From Bythopirellula sp041737835 (GTDB lineage: Bacteria; Planctomycetota; Planctomycetia; Pirellulales; Lacipirellulaceae), in assembly GCA_041737835.1 (NCBI GenBank), contig JBGSQY010000049.1: a stretch of 64,000 nucleotides of DNA, one strand, 5' to 3'. Both the position numbers and the translations under genes were made by a program. Every line of letters begins with the position of its first letter. The stretch's first letter is position 1. Below the pieces are notes generated by a model. That model was given only the letters and a program-made list of their open reading frames with translations. It had not been told where the DNA came from and made no database searches. Shown in pieces: positions 43,464 to 52,833 of the stretch.

Positions 43464-44972
43464 TTATGGTGGGGGAACGCGAAATACTTCCGGCAATTCC
43501 TCGTTCCGTTGAGCCGCGGCCGAGCGTGTCGTCACAATGATTGCGTCGCCACGAATCACATAAACCAACTTCTGTCGCGGATCGGCGGCACTGGCGGCTG
43601 TCCGGTCGGGATTGGCCTGTCGCAAAATCTCGACCAGAATCTCACGCGCGGGACGCTCCCGGAGGTCCAGCGACAAGGTTTGGTTTTTCGTGATGCCCTC
43701 CAATTGTAGGTCACGGCCAGCGATTTGGATGGGGATTTTCAGGTCTCCGGAGAGCATTTCCAGGGCTTTTTCCAGGGTTTCTTTAGGAAACGAAAGTGTG
43801 GTCACTTGATCGAGTTGTTCAGTGACGGAGACAGGTTTCGCGACCGGGATAAGCGGTTGTCCTGTTTCGCTAAGCCGCAAGCGGCTGGCGAGTAGGAGAT
43901 TGTGCGCGGCTGGTAGCGGCAGATAGCATCTGGCCATGGCAATGCCGTCGGCGTGTGATGTGCGGGTGTAATCGCTCGTCATTTTGAGCATCGCGGGGAA
44001 GCGATCTTCAACAGCCTTGCCGTAGGGGTGAGGAGGGTTGGTTTCAAGCAGCGTAGCAAGTTGTTGCTCAGCAGAGGCAAGGAGCTTGGTGAACTTGTCG
44101 GCAAATCGATGGGCGGGGGCGTTTTGAATGGTGGTCGCTTGAAGCTCCCAGAAAAACTGATCGCCAAGATTGACGCTGATCGACACGGCACTCGCATTGT
44201 CGGGAATGAGTGCGTGAAAGGCTGTGCGCAACCCTTCGGCTTGTTGCGACAACAACTCGCGGCCTTCGGTATCAAGAAACTTGGCCGACATCAACAACGT
44301 GGCCGTGCGGTCGGCATCGGTGTGTGCCAGTAGTCGCTCTAAATCTCGAGCGAGAATAGACGGCGAGTCTTCTTGCGTTTGGAGTTCTTCCACGAGAGAG
44401 AGGGGACATGAAACGATGGCTCTTCCCTGCCCCAATTTAGGTAAAAAGATGGCACGATCGCCACTCATTGACGACTTGTTGCGCTGTGCGATTTTGCCTT
44501 CGTCCCAAGGTTCAACAAATGTGGAACGCAATGAATATTGCCAACCGTCTTCGTCGTTAATCAAAGCCACGAGCAGCGTTTCGATCTCTGGAAACTCGAC
44601 ACCGAGAGTCTCTTGAATCTGCTGTACTGCTTCTTTGCCCCATGGTCCTAACGCCGCAATCAGCTTTTCACCTTCGCGATTGGCAGGGAGTTCTGCTGGT
44701 CGCAAAAACAAAATGGCTTGTGCTCCCTGCGGAACATACTCCAAGGTGATCGGCGGGCCATCCTTGGGAGAGACCCATTGCAATTGCGACTCGTCAACGG
44801 GCGCGGATTTATCCGTTTCATTCCTTGCCGTTATTGTCGGTTGTTGTGCCGCTCGCTGTTCTATCTTGGTGTCTCGATCTGCCAAAGTTGGCAGCAGCAT
44901 GGCCAGGGAACCAACCACGGTCACCAACACCGCAATAGCCAAAATCCACAACAAATAACGCCGCTTACTCAT
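43464..44972 (-). CDS. Membrane-anchored protein with C-terminal secretin-type short domain
   Basis: About 502 residues from the ATG at 44972; the frame extends to a GTG at 45026. One N-terminal membrane anchor (YLLWILAIAVLVTVVGSLAML) is followed by about 350 extracytoplasmic residues without a recognised fold. The C-terminal module (SFPKETLEKALEMLSGDLKIPIQ; LSLDLRERPAREILVEILRQANPD; KLVYVIRGDAIIVTTR) is like an STN domain, as found in secretins and TonB receptors. It lies 90 bases upstream of the gene above on the same strand. Function is unknown; an envelope assembly role is plausible. Confidence 0.6.
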   Translation of the reverse strand: MSKRRYLLWILAIAVLVTVVGSLAMLLPTLADRDTKIEQRAAQQPTITARNETDKSAPVDESQLQWVSPKDGPPITLEYVPQGAQAILFLRPAELPANREGEKLIAALGPWGKEAVQQIQETLGVEFPEIETLLVALINDEDGWQYSLRSTFVEPWDEGKIAQRNKSSMSGDRAIFLPKLGQGRAIVSCPLSLVEELQTQEDSPSILARDLERLLAHTDADRTATLLMSAKFLDTEGRELLSQQAEGLRTAFHALIPDNASAVSISVNLGDQFFWELQATTIQNAPAHRFADKFTKLLASAEQQLATLLETNPPHPYGKAVEDRFPAMLKMTSDYTRTSHADGIAMARCYLPLPAAHNLLLASRLRLSETGQPLIPVAKPVSVTEQLDQVTTLSFPKETLEKALEMLSGDLKIPIQIAGRDLQLEGITKNQTLSLDLRERPAREILVEILRQANPDRTAASAADPRQKLVYVIRGDAIIVTTRSAAAQRNEELPEVFRVPPP

Positions 44973-45213
44973 CGGTAGAACCGCAGACTTGGGTGTCGTA
45001 TCGATTTTTAAGCGGCTGTCCGTCACAACAGTTTTATCCCGTATGTCATGCGAAAATCGAACTTGAAAACCACGGTCTGCGTAAAGCTATCAGCGTTCCA
45101 GGCCCAGCGCAGCTAGACTTGTTTGCCGGTCCATTGCTTGTGCCCCGTGGCCGTTCCTTTTATTATCCACTGTTTCGCCAGGACTTTTCCAGCCTTAATA
45201 GTTTGTCGACGCC

Positions 45214-46449
45214 ATGAAAGCCTTCGAAGCAGTTCAGCATTATTTCGACCGCGCGGCGGATCAGCTTTCCCTCACCAGCAACATGCGCATCTTGCTTATG
45301 ACTCCCGAGCGGGAAGTGCAAGTCCGCATCCCCATCGAAATGGACAACGGCGAGCTTCACACATTTATTGGTTACCGCGTGCAGCATAATGACTCTCGCG
45401 GGCCGATGAAGGGGGGCTTGCGTTATCACCACGAAGTCGATCTCGACGAAGTTCGTAGCCTCGCAGCGCTGATGACTTGGAAAACCGCGGTTGTGAATCT
45501 TCCCTACGGTGGCGCCAAGGGTGGGATTGCCGTTGATGCCCGCAAGCTCAGCCATCGCGAGCGGGAACGCATTACGCGCAAATTCGTCGATGGGATTCAC
45601 GACATCATTGGTCCCGACGTCGATATTCCTGCCCCCGACATGGGGACCGGGCCGGAAGAGATGGCCTGGATCATGAATCAATACAACAAGTATCACGGCT
45701 TTAATCCCGGGGTGGTGACGGGGAAGCCCGTGGAATACTACGGCATCCCAGGACGCGAAGAAGCCACTGGCCGCGGCGTCGGTATTCTTACACTCAAAAC
45801 CGTAGGCCGCTTGGGCCACAAAGCTCCAAAGACGCGCGTTGCGATTCAAGGTTTTGGTAACGTCGGTTCGCACACCGCCAAGTTTCTCCACGATGCCGAA
45901 TGCCGCGTGGTTGCGATTAGTGATCTGAGCGGTGGCTACTACCGCGAGTCAGGCCTCGACATCGCCGATGCGTTGCGCTATGCGGCTTCAAACTCGAATT
46001 CGCTCGCTGGCTTTTCGGGTGGGGAGCACATCACGAACGAAGCACTATTGGAACTCGACGTGGAAGTGTTGATCCCCGCGGCGCTGGGTGGTGTGATCAC
46101 GGCCGAGAACGCTAGTAAGGTTCGCGCGCCGCTGATTATCGAAGCCGCGAATGCCCCCATTCGTCCCGATGCCGACGACATGCTCACCGATCGTGGCACT
46201 CGGATTTTGCCCGATATTTTGGCCAACGCCGGCGGCGTGACGGTCAGCTATTTTGAATGGGCCCAGAATCGCCAGCATTACAAGTGGAATCTCGACCGCG
46301 TGCGGCAGGAACTCGACCGGGTGATGTCCTCGGCATTTGAAGAGGTTTGGAACCTGTCGCAAGAACGGCAAGTTAGCCTGCGCACCGCCGCGTTTATGAC
46401 CGCCATCAGCCGCGTGGGCCGAGCCACGGTGCTTGCGGGAATCAGTTAA
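45214..46449 (+). CDS. Glu/Leu/Phe/Val dehydrogenase (glutamate dehydrogenase type)
   Basis: A 411-residue enzyme for reversible oxidative deamination of glutamate to 2-oxoglutarate. It has RGPMKGGLRYHHEVDLDEV, the catalytic Lys region NLPYGGAKGGIAVD and the Rossmann motif VAIQGFGNVGSHTAKFLHD. Length fits the hexameric small-type enzyme. It is likely gdhA, though amino acid specificity among Glu, Leu and Phe is not certain. The gene is divergent from the secretin-short-domain gene, with 241 bases between them, and the next gene starts close behind. Confidence 0.93.
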   Translation: MKAFEAVQHYFDRAADQLSLTSNMRILLMTPEREVQVRIPIEMDNGELHTFIGYRVQHNDSRGPMKGGLRYHHEVDLDEVRSLAALMTWKTAVVNLPYGGAKGGIAVDARKLSHRERERITRKFVDGIHDIIGPDVDIPAPDMGTGPEEMAWIMNQYNKYHGFNPGVVTGKPVEYYGIPGREEATGRGVGILTLKTVGRLGHKAPKTRVAIQGFGNVGSHTAKFLHDAECRVVAISDLSGGYYRESGLDIADALRYAASNSNSLAGFSGGEHITNEALLELDVEVLIPAALGGVITAENASKVRAPLIIEAANAPIRPDADDMLTDRGTRILPDILANAGGVTVSYFEWAQNRQHYKWNLDRVRQELDRVMSSAFEEVWNLSQERQVSLRTAAFMTAISRVGRATVLAGIS

Positions 46450-46468
46450 AATCATAGAAAGTGTTGTG

Positions 46469-47017
46469 ATGTTCATCGAAGCGCCTACCGTAGGAAGACC
46501 GACCATGCCAGCCAGTTCGCTTTCCTGTCTTGCGATCTTCAACAATCTGTCCGAGGCCGAGTGTAAGCAGATCATGTCGCTCGCGCAGCCGTTGGAAGTC
46601 CGCGCCGGCGAACAAATCATTACGCAAGGCAAGCAAACTCCGAATTTGTGGTTCATCGTCGAAGGACGCTGCCAGATTACGCGTAAAACCGAATCGGGCT
46701 GCGAACTCAAGCTCGCCGAGCTCGAACCGTTCTCTCACTTTGGCGAGATGTCGTTTTTTCACGAAGCACCACACTCGGCCAACGTGACAGCGCTCACCGA
46801 TATGAAACTATTGCGGCTGTCGCGTGCCGAATTCGACAAGCTCTGTGCGACGGGCAGCCCCGTGGCGATGAAGTTGGTGCTGAACTGCGTCTATCAGCTT
46901 GCCAATCGTTTGCGTAGCACGGACAAATGGATTACTGAGCTGGTTTGCCAAGAAAATCACAAGCCGACACCCAGTGAATGGACTGAGTTTCGCGAGCTGA
47001 TCTTTAAGGGCGTTTGA
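46469..47017 (+). CDS. Cyclic nucleotide-binding domain protein without HTH
   Basis: A protein of about 182 residues with one cNMP-binding (Crp-type) beta-roll: IFNNLSEAECKQIMSLAQPLEVRAGEQIITQG, LWFIVEGRCQITRK and HFGEMSFFHEAPHSANVTALTDMKLLRLSR. The phosphate-binding cassette FGEMSFFHEAPHSA keeps the Gly-Glu and Ala positions but not the canonical Arg. The chain ends without a DNA-binding domain. An alternative start at 46505 has an AGGAAG site. It follows the dehydrogenase by about 20 bases and may regulate or sense for it; partner unknown. Confidence 0.8.
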   Translation: MFIEAPTVGRPTMPASSLSCLAIFNNLSEAECKQIMSLAQPLEVRAGEQIITQGKQTPNLWFIVEGRCQITRKTESGCELKLAELEPFSHFGEMSFFHEAPHSANVTALTDMKLLRLSRAEFDKLCATGSPVAMKLVLNCVYQLANRLRSTDKWITELVCQENHKPTPSEWTEFRELIFKGV

Positions 47018-47024
47018 AAGACGT

Positions 47025-47546
47025 TTACTTAGCCACGAACGTCGGATCGATTCCTTCACCAGCCGCAAATCCACTGGCCACGTTGAAAAACGGTGCTCGG
47101 CCATAGGTGAAGACGCTCTTTTGCCATTCAGCGGCATCGGCGTATTTCCATTCCCCCGCCTTGATGGGGATGCGGTCGAGCGTGTAGGTCACGAAGCTAG
47201 TAAACATGATCGCGGCGATCAAGCCCACGACCGGGCCACCGAACTTGTCGACCAGGGGGATGAACTTCATCCGCGTGCGCGACGTGCGGTCGAACAGGAT
47301 CCGCGTAATGAGCACGGTCAACGAAAACATGCCCCACACCCCTGCAAAAGTGAAATACCAAAGTTGTTCGGTGCTGGATCCGGCTCGCTCGGCAATGAGA
47401 TTTCCCAAGGGGACTCCCACGAAAATGCCAAAGACCCCACCCAGCAAGATGCAAAACAAGCTAATGGCGTTATTCCATAAGCCTTCATTGATGGTCATTG
47501 CCACTGCGGCGAAAAACACAAAGCAAACAAGGTAAGCGAGCAGCAT
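47025..47546 (-). CDS. CvpA-like membrane protein
   Basis: A 173-residue protein with about four transmembrane segments (LLAYLVCFVFFAAVAMTI; SLFCILLGGVFGIFVGVPLG; LWYFTFAGVWGMFSLTVLIT; GLIAAIMFTSFVTYTL) and the pattern of the CvpA/colicin V production family. It lies 22 bases downstream of the GspE-like gene on the same strand and ends 7 bases past the cNMP-binding gene's stop, convergent with it. Co-transcription with the two pilus-type ATPases suggests a shared envelope role (inference). Confidence 0.65.
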   Translation of the reverse strand: MLLAYLVCFVFFAAVAMTINEGLWNNAISLFCILLGGVFGIFVGVPLGNLIAERAGSSTEQLWYFTFAGVWGMFSLTVLITRILFDRTSRTRMKFIPLVDKFGGPVVGLIAAIMFTSFVTYTLDRIPIKAGEWKYADAAEWQKSVFTYGRAPFFNVASGFAAGEGIDPTFVAK

Positions 47547-47568
47547 GAGAATACTTCAAAGCAAAATT

Positions 47569-49479
47569 TTATTGTTGCAAAACGCGAGTTAATTCTTGGA
47601 GCGAAGTCGTGCCCTGTGCCACGAGCAACACCCCTTCTTCTTGCAGCGACCGTTGACGCGAATTTCGGGCGGCCTGTTTCAAAAGTTCGAGCTTGGGTTG
47701 CTTGATCAAAATCTCACGTATCTGGTCGTTGACGACCAGCAGTTCAAACAAACCCGTGCGGCCCATGTAACCCAAGCCCTGGCAGGTTTTGCAGGGCTTT
47801 TCAATTTCTTCCGGCTTGGGTGGCCGGTACAGCTTTTCGACTTTACCCGCCGGGATGCCAAGTTTCTTAAGCACGTCGGGCGGTGGGGTGTAGCCAACCT
47901 TGCAATCGGTACACAGCTTGCGAATCAGTCTTTGATACAGCACGCCCTTGGCCGCGGTGGCAAATTCCTTGGGAGGCATCTTGAGATGCAAGAATCGCAG
48001 CAGCGCTTCACCAGCTTCCTTAGCCCGGATGCTCGTAACCAGCAGCCGCTCATCGCCCACTTCGCGGAAAAGCAATTTTGCGGCTTCGACGTCGGTCATA
48101 TCCCGCAAGATATAAACATTGGGATAAGTGCGAATGAGCGGTGGTAGAATCGTCGCAGGGGATTCTCCCTTCGAGGAGTCGTAGGTCGTAACACCGATGT
48201 TTTGAATGTCGTGCTCGCGGTTGTTGACGTCTTCGATCGCGGCGAAGTCACGCATCAAACGGTCAGTTTCTTCGAGCGACACGTTCATCATTGTCGTGAG
48301 ACCACCGCCGGGCAGTGCGGAGAAGATAACCATGCCCGCATCCCCGGCCATCATTTCGGCCCACTGCTTTTGAATGCCTTCACGCATCCCCAAGTCGGCA
48401 TAATGAACGAGTTGCTTTTTCTCGCCAACGCGGGTGACGACCACACGTTCGCCGGTTTGCACGCCTTGGCTCATCAGCAGGCAAATGTAGGACTTGCCGT
48501 CATATTTCGCACCGAAGCGTCCTTCTTGCTTCTTGCGGCGTTCCTTGACGTTGAGATTCGCCAGCGTTTTCATCACGGCAAGCATGACGTCGCTCGACTC
48601 GCGATCGCGAGCCTCACCGGGATGCCACACGCCATCGATTTCGTAACGCACGCTCACAGCCTGCGCCGAAAAATCGAGCATGATCTTGTCGGCCCGGCGG
48701 CTGATCATCTCGGCAATGATGTCTTTGAGCAGCAAATAGCCAGGCGAATGACGCGCGGTGAGCAAATTGGCATTGTTCGCAGTGGTGTCGGCGGCACCCA
48801 TCGCCATGAGCTCGACCGGGGCACCTTGCTCGTAGCCAGCTTGGCGTTCCGATTTGACCTTAATGCCCATGCCACCCAGGATGGTCGCGAGCACGAATCG
48901 CCACCAAGAGCCTGTAAGCACCGTCAGATGGGGTTCGACATTATTGTTATGCACTAACACATAGGGGAGCCAAGTTCCAAAGAACACCACGAACATGACC
49001 AAGGCTTTAATCCACGTCGCCAGTGGCAGAAAAAACATGATAAAGCCGATAAGCACGAACGGCACATAATGGATGAGGCTCCATTTTTGATAGACCAGCC
49101 CATAGATTTGCGAATCTTTGTTGACCCAGTCCCCAGCTGCCACCCACATCCAGACCACCGCCACAAGCATCAGCAGTTTTACGATCAGCAAGATATTCAG
49201 AGGAATTGTCTGGGCATGTTGCTGAAATATCGCAGCCTGATTGGCTTGGCTAGCAGCAGCAGGCGCCGCGGCTGGTGCGCCACCCAGATTGGGATCCGGC
49301 TGCTGAGGTGCCGGTGCGGCGTTGCCGCCGTTGTTCATCATTTCGTTGCGTGCTTCGTTGGCCGCGCCGATCTCGCTTAAGGTCGCTTGACCAAAAACGG
49401 CAGACGGCTCTGAGCATGCAACGGCTAACACCAAGACGGCGGTTACTGCTGAAGAAAAAAGAAAACGCATATTCATCAA
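47569..49479 (-). CDS. GspE/PilB-like protein fused to a membrane domain, with degenerate ATPase motifs
   Basis: A 636-residue protein. The N terminus is a hydrophobic signal-like segment, then a Gln/Ala/Pro-rich linker and three to four membrane segments (NILLIVKLLMLVAVVWMWVA; YVPFVLIGFIMFFLP; ALVMFVVFFGTWLPYVLV). Residues about 240-636 match GspE/PilB (RRADKIMLDFSAQAVSVRYEIDGVWH; CTDCKVGY and CKTCQGLGYMGRTGLFELL). The Walker A GxTGSGKT is SALPGGGLTT here, so the Lys is Leu, and the Walker B region reads YILRDMTDVEA. ATP hydrolysis is therefore doubtful; a structural or regulatory pseudo-ATPase is likely. Its start overlaps the stop of the PilT-like gene by 4 bases, so translation is probably coupled. 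Confidence 0.85.
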   Translation of the reverse strand: MMNMRFLFSSAVTAVLVLAVACSEPSAVFGQATLSEIGAANEARNEMMNNGGNAAPAPQQPDPNLGGAPAAAPAAASQANQAAIFQQHAQTIPLNILLIVKLLMLVAVVWMWVAAGDWVNKDSQIYGLVYQKWSLIHYVPFVLIGFIMFFLPLATWIKALVMFVVFFGTWLPYVLVHNNNVEPHLTVLTGSWWRFVLATILGGMGIKVKSERQAGYEQGAPVELMAMGAADTTANNANLLTARHSPGYLLLKDIIAEMISRRADKIMLDFSAQAVSVRYEIDGVWHPGEARDRESSDVMLAVMKTLANLNVKERRKKQEGRFGAKYDGKSYICLLMSQGVQTGERVVVTRVGEKKQLVHYADLGMREGIQKQWAEMMAGDAGMVIFSALPGGGLTTMMNVSLEETDRLMRDFAAIEDVNNREHDIQNIGVTTYDSSKGESPATILPPLIRTYPNVYILRDMTDVEAAKLLFREVGDERLLVTSIRAKEAGEALLRFLHLKMPPKEFATAAKGVLYQRLIRKLCTDCKVGYTPPPDVLKKLGIPAGKVEKLYRPPKPEEIEKPCKTCQGLGYMGRTGLFELLVVNDQIREILIKQPKLELLKQAARNSRQRSLQEEGVLLVAQGTTSLQELTRVLQQ

Positions 49480-50633
49480 ACCATACCGCCTTGCGAAACA
49501 TCGATACCTTTGAGTGCCATCTTCAATTCTTCGCGATTTGGCGCGACTTCGAGCGCCACTTCGCGGTCGATCAACTGATCGTCGACCAGCTTTTTCAAAC
49601 TCTGCGTGAAATTCTGCATGCCGTCTTCCTTGCCGACGCGGATCGCCCCGCCGAGACGAGAATCTTCTTCGTCGAGAATCAGCTTTTGAACCGTGGGGGT
49701 AAAGATCATGATTTCGACCGTCGGCACACGACCCACGCCCGGCTTGATCGACTTCAAAAGCTTTTGGGCGACGATCCCCTTCATGTTCATCGCCATCGCG
49801 CTGCGTAATGCGCTGTGCATTTCCGAAGGGAATAAATCCAAAATACGACCTACCGTCGAGGCTGCCGTACTTGCGTGAATGGTTCCGAACACCAAGTGAC
49901 CCGTTTCCGCGGCATGAATCGCCGTCATGAACGTTTCCTTGTCACGCATTTCGCCCACGAGCATCACGTCGGGATCTTCGCGGACGGCGTGCTTCATGCC
50001 GATTTCGAAGTCGACTACGTCCAGGCCGATCTCGCGTTGATTGATCAAGCACTTATCTTCGGTGAACACGAATTCGATCGGGTCTTCGAGCGTCAAAATA
50101 TGTTTGCGATAGCGGGCATTGATCCAGTTGAGCATCGAAGCGATCGTCGTGCTCTTGCCCGAACCAGTCACGCCGGCGAGCAGGATCATTCCCTGGTCGT
50201 AGGTGCAAAGTCGCTCCATCGACGGCGGCAGATTTAGGCCTTCGAAGTTGGGAATCCAGCTGTTCACGCGCCGCGCGACCATGCCAATGTGGCCCAACTG
50301 TTGCAAAAGATTGACGCGAAACCGCCAATTTGTGCCGTCGACGTCGCACATGTGGGCAAAGTCGGCCCCACCATCTTTGTCAAAAATCTTGCGACTCCGC
50401 TCGTTCATCAGCGGAAAGCACAGCCGCACCATTTCTTCGTCGTCGATAGGGCCCCGATTCATCGGGCGCAACGAACCGTCGACGCGGACCATAGGCGGAC
50501 GACCGACTTTCAGATGCAAGTCGCTCGCTTCGAGTTTCACGCAAGCCCGAAAGAGCTTGTTGATTTCCAGTTCCTGATGTCTGGCTACGAAACTGTCAAA
50601 ATCCGCTTCGCTAACACCCGAGGATTTACCCAT
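49476..50633 (-). CDS. PilT-like ATPase (type IV pilus retraction family)
   Basis: A 385-residue ATPase. It keeps Walker A (GVTGSGKSTT), the Asp box (LTLEDPIEFVF), Walker B (VMLVGEMRDKETF) and the His box (GHLVFGTIHASTAAS). The N-terminal PAS-like domain reads ASDLHLKVGRPPMVRVDG. The ATG at 50633 is preferred, with GGTGGAG 6 bases upstream; the frame extends to a GTG at 50645. No pilin, PilC or PilQ gene is next to it. It pairs with the membrane-fused GspE-like protein and the CvpA-like protein, so it may drive a planctomycete-specific envelope machine or pilus retraction. Confidence 0.92.
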   Translation of the reverse strand: MGKSSGVSEADFDSFVARHQELEINKLFRACVKLEASDLHLKVGRPPMVRVDGSLRPMNRGPIDDEEMVRLCFPLMNERSRKIFDKDGGADFAHMCDVDGTNWRFRVNLLQQLGHIGMVARRVNSWIPNFEGLNLPPSMERLCTYDQGMILLAGVTGSGKSTTIASMLNWINARYRKHILTLEDPIEFVFTEDKCLINQREIGLDVVDFEIGMKHAVREDPDVMLVGEMRDKETFMTAIHAAETGHLVFGTIHASTAASTVGRILDLFPSEMHSALRSAMAMNMKGIVAQKLLKSIKPGVGRVPTVEIMIFTPTVQKLILDEEDSRLGGAIRVGKEDGMQNFTQSLKKLVDDQLIDREVALEVAPNREELKMALKGIDVSQGGMV

Positions 50634-50696
50634 GACAAACTCCACCGTCGTTGTCGACTGTGCGATTCGTGGAATCGCACCTTTTTCTCAATTTCA

Positions 50697-51470
50697 TCAA
50701 GCGGCCAGGCGAACCGCCACGCCGTACTCTGCCATGATTCGTTTGGTCTCTTGAATTGTAAATTCACCGAAGTGAAATATGCTGGCTGCCAAGGCTGCAT
50801 CGGCCTTACCGATGGTCACCGCTTCGGCCAGGTGCTGCGGGCACCCTGCCCCACCGCTCGCGACCACGGGGATCGAAACCGCCGAGCTCACGGCTGCGGT
50901 GATTTCCAAATCGTAGCCGTCCTTCGTTCCGTCGGCGTCCATGCTCGTGAGCACGATTTCCCCCGCGCCCAATTGTTCGACTTTCCGCGCCCAATCGACC
51001 GCTTCGAGGCCCGTGCCGATTCGTCCGCCGTTGATATGGACTTCCCACAGTTCGCGGTCGTTTCGCATCACGCGCTTGGGATCGATATTCACGACGATAC
51101 ACTGACTGCCAAACCGCAGTGCCGCGGCACGGACAAATTCCGGATCGCGAACCGCCGCCGAGTTGATCGACACCTTGTCGCACCCGGCCAGCAGCAATTG
51201 GCGAATATCTTCCAGCGAACGAATTCCGCCCCCAACGGTGAGCGGCATGAACACCTGCTCGGCCGTGCGGCGAACGACATCGAGCATGATGTCGCGACCT
51301 TCGTGGCTAGCCGTGATGTCGAGGAACACCAACTCGTCGGCCCCCTCGCGCTCGTAGCGGGCCGCCACCTCGACGGGGTCGCCGGCATCGCGAAGGTTTA
51401 GGAAGTTCGTTCCTTTCACCACGCGTCCGCGGTCGACGTCGAGACAGGGAATAACACGTTTGGCAAGCAT
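50697..51470 (-). CDS. hisF: Imidazole glycerol phosphate synthase cyclase subunit
   Basis: A 257-residue (beta/alpha)8 barrel that, with HisH, forms the imidazole ring in histidine synthesis. It has LAKRVIPCLDVDRGRVVKG with the catalytic Asp11, VGGGIRSLEDIRQLLLAGCDKVSINSAA, TSMDADGTKDGYD with catalytic Asp near 130, and VASGGAGCPQHLAEA. No hisH or other his gene is adjacent. It lies 63 bases upstream of the pilT-like gene. The 223-base gap before it (51471-51693) contains a TAAACT-CTTT-AGTTTA inverted repeat at 51552-51567. Confidence 0.96.
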   Translation of the reverse strand: MLAKRVIPCLDVDRGRVVKGTNFLNLRDAGDPVEVAARYEREGADELVFLDITASHEGRDIMLDVVRRTAEQVFMPLTVGGGIRSLEDIRQLLLAGCDKVSINSAAVRDPEFVRAAALRFGSQCIVVNIDPKRVMRNDRELWEVHINGGRIGTGLEAVDWARKVEQLGAGEIVLTSMDADGTKDGYDLEITAAVSSAVSIPVVASGGAGCPQHLAEAVTIGKADAALAASIFHFGEFTIQETKRIMAEYGVAVRLAA

Positions 51471-51693
51471 GAGGGTGAGCGTTCCGAGGAAGGGCTGGGG
51501 TCGGGACGATCACACGGCTAGAAAAAACTGCTGGAATCGCCCGAAGTTCCCTAAACTCTTTAGTTTAAGTACGGTTCGGGGTCGGGTCAACTGAGTGGAA
51601 ATCGTGGGAAGAACGACTGGTATTTGTATTAGAATTGATCGCGATGAACGTTCTTACACTCGGGCATGACCACTATTACGGTTGGGATGATCA

Positions 51694-52809
51694 ATGCGAA
51701 TTTGGATTGTTGCGCTCATCCTCACGACATGCTCTCAAATAATGGCTCAGGAGAATTCCGATCCGCTCACAATCGCCGAACTCGATGCCATCGACGGTTC
51801 CATCGCTCGCGCACTTGATTGGATTGCTGACAGCAGTCAACCCGACGGATCGTTTGCAACCCTACCCGACGGCCAGCCGGGGATCACGAGTCTTTGCGTG
51901 CTCGCGATGCTTGCCGGCGGCGAGTTGCCCGGCGAAGGACCGCGGGGCAAGAAGATGGAAACTGCGATCGACTATGTGATCGGCACGCAAAAGCCCAATG
52001 GTTTGTTGGCTTTGGTAGGTCCGGCGGGCGAGATTGTCCCCACGGCAATCAGTCAGCCTATTGGACGCTCGGCAATTTACAATCACGTGATCAGTAGCCT
52101 GATGCTGGCCGAGGCGTATGCGATGACGTCCGAAAGCCAGTCGCAAGAAATCAAGCGAGCCCTCGAACAAGCCATCAAGTTTTCGTTAGAACTCCAGGGA
52201 CGCCCCAAGGAGCGACCCGAGGATCGTGGGGGCTGGCGTTATCTGAATCTAGTCGACGACAAGGATGCTGATTTGTCGATCATCGGTTGGCAGTTGATGG
52301 CCCTGCGCGGTGCCAAGAATGCGGGATTTGACATCCCGGCCCAATCCATCGACGAAGCGGTCAGTTGTGTCGAGCGGCATTACTCACCACAGCTGCAGAA
52401 TTTCACTTATGCAATCGGTGATGCATACACGAGCCGTGCCATGACGGGGGCAGGGATCTTGGCACTCGCCCATGCGGGTCGGCATGAATCACCGGAAGCC
52501 AAGCAAGCAGGACAAAAGTTGCTTGCCCATTCATTCGCGGAATACAACGGCAGCCCCGACGGTTTGGACCGTTATCACTATTCACTGTTTCATTGCACGC
52601 AGGCGGCCCATCAACTCGGCGGCGAATATTGGGAGTCGTTCTTCCCACCAGTGGCTCGCGTTCTGTTGAAGAATCAAGCCCCCGACGGTGGCTGGGCTGC
52701 TGAGTACAGCCGTCACGGCGACGCCCGTTACGGCCGAGCTTACACGACTGCCCTAGTGGTACTCGTATTACAAGCGCAGAATGAGCTTCTGCCGGTGTTT
52801 CAACGATAA
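51694..52809 (+). CDS. Secreted prenyltransferase/squalene-cyclase-repeat protein
   Basis: A 371-residue protein with a signal peptide (MRIWIVALILTTCSQIMAQ) and alpha-toroid repeats of the squalene oxidase/terpenoid cyclase type: SIARALDWIADSSQPDGSF, AIDYVIGTQKPNGLL and NQAPDGGWAAEYSRHGDARYGRAYTTALVVLVLQ. QxxDGxW-like elements recur at the repeat ends. No DXDD or DCTAE cyclase motif is seen, so a terpene cyclase activity is unlikely; such secreted toroids in Planctomycetes have unknown roles. Divergent from hisF. Confidence 0.75.
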   Translation: MRIWIVALILTTCSQIMAQENSDPLTIAELDAIDGSIARALDWIADSSQPDGSFATLPDGQPGITSLCVLAMLAGGELPGEGPRGKKMETAIDYVIGTQKPNGLLALVGPAGEIVPTAISQPIGRSAIYNHVISSLMLAEAYAMTSESQSQEIKRALEQAIKFSLELQGRPKERPEDRGGWRYLNLVDDKDADLSIIGWQLMALRGAKNAGFDIPAQSIDEAVSCVERHYSPQLQNFTYAIGDAYTSRAMTGAGILALAHAGRHESPEAKQAGQKLLAHSFAEYNGSPDGLDRYHYSLFHCTQAAHQLGGEYWESFFPPVARVLLKNQAPDGGWAAEYSRHGDARYGRAYTTALVVLVLQAQNELLPVFQR

Positions 52810-52833
52810 ACTGATCTTAGCCCATGCCCTGCC

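Noticed and set aside
48202..48957. Plus-strand ORF of 251 residues
   Set aside because: It is antisense to the GspE-like gene; His/Arg-rich shadow composition and no start signal.
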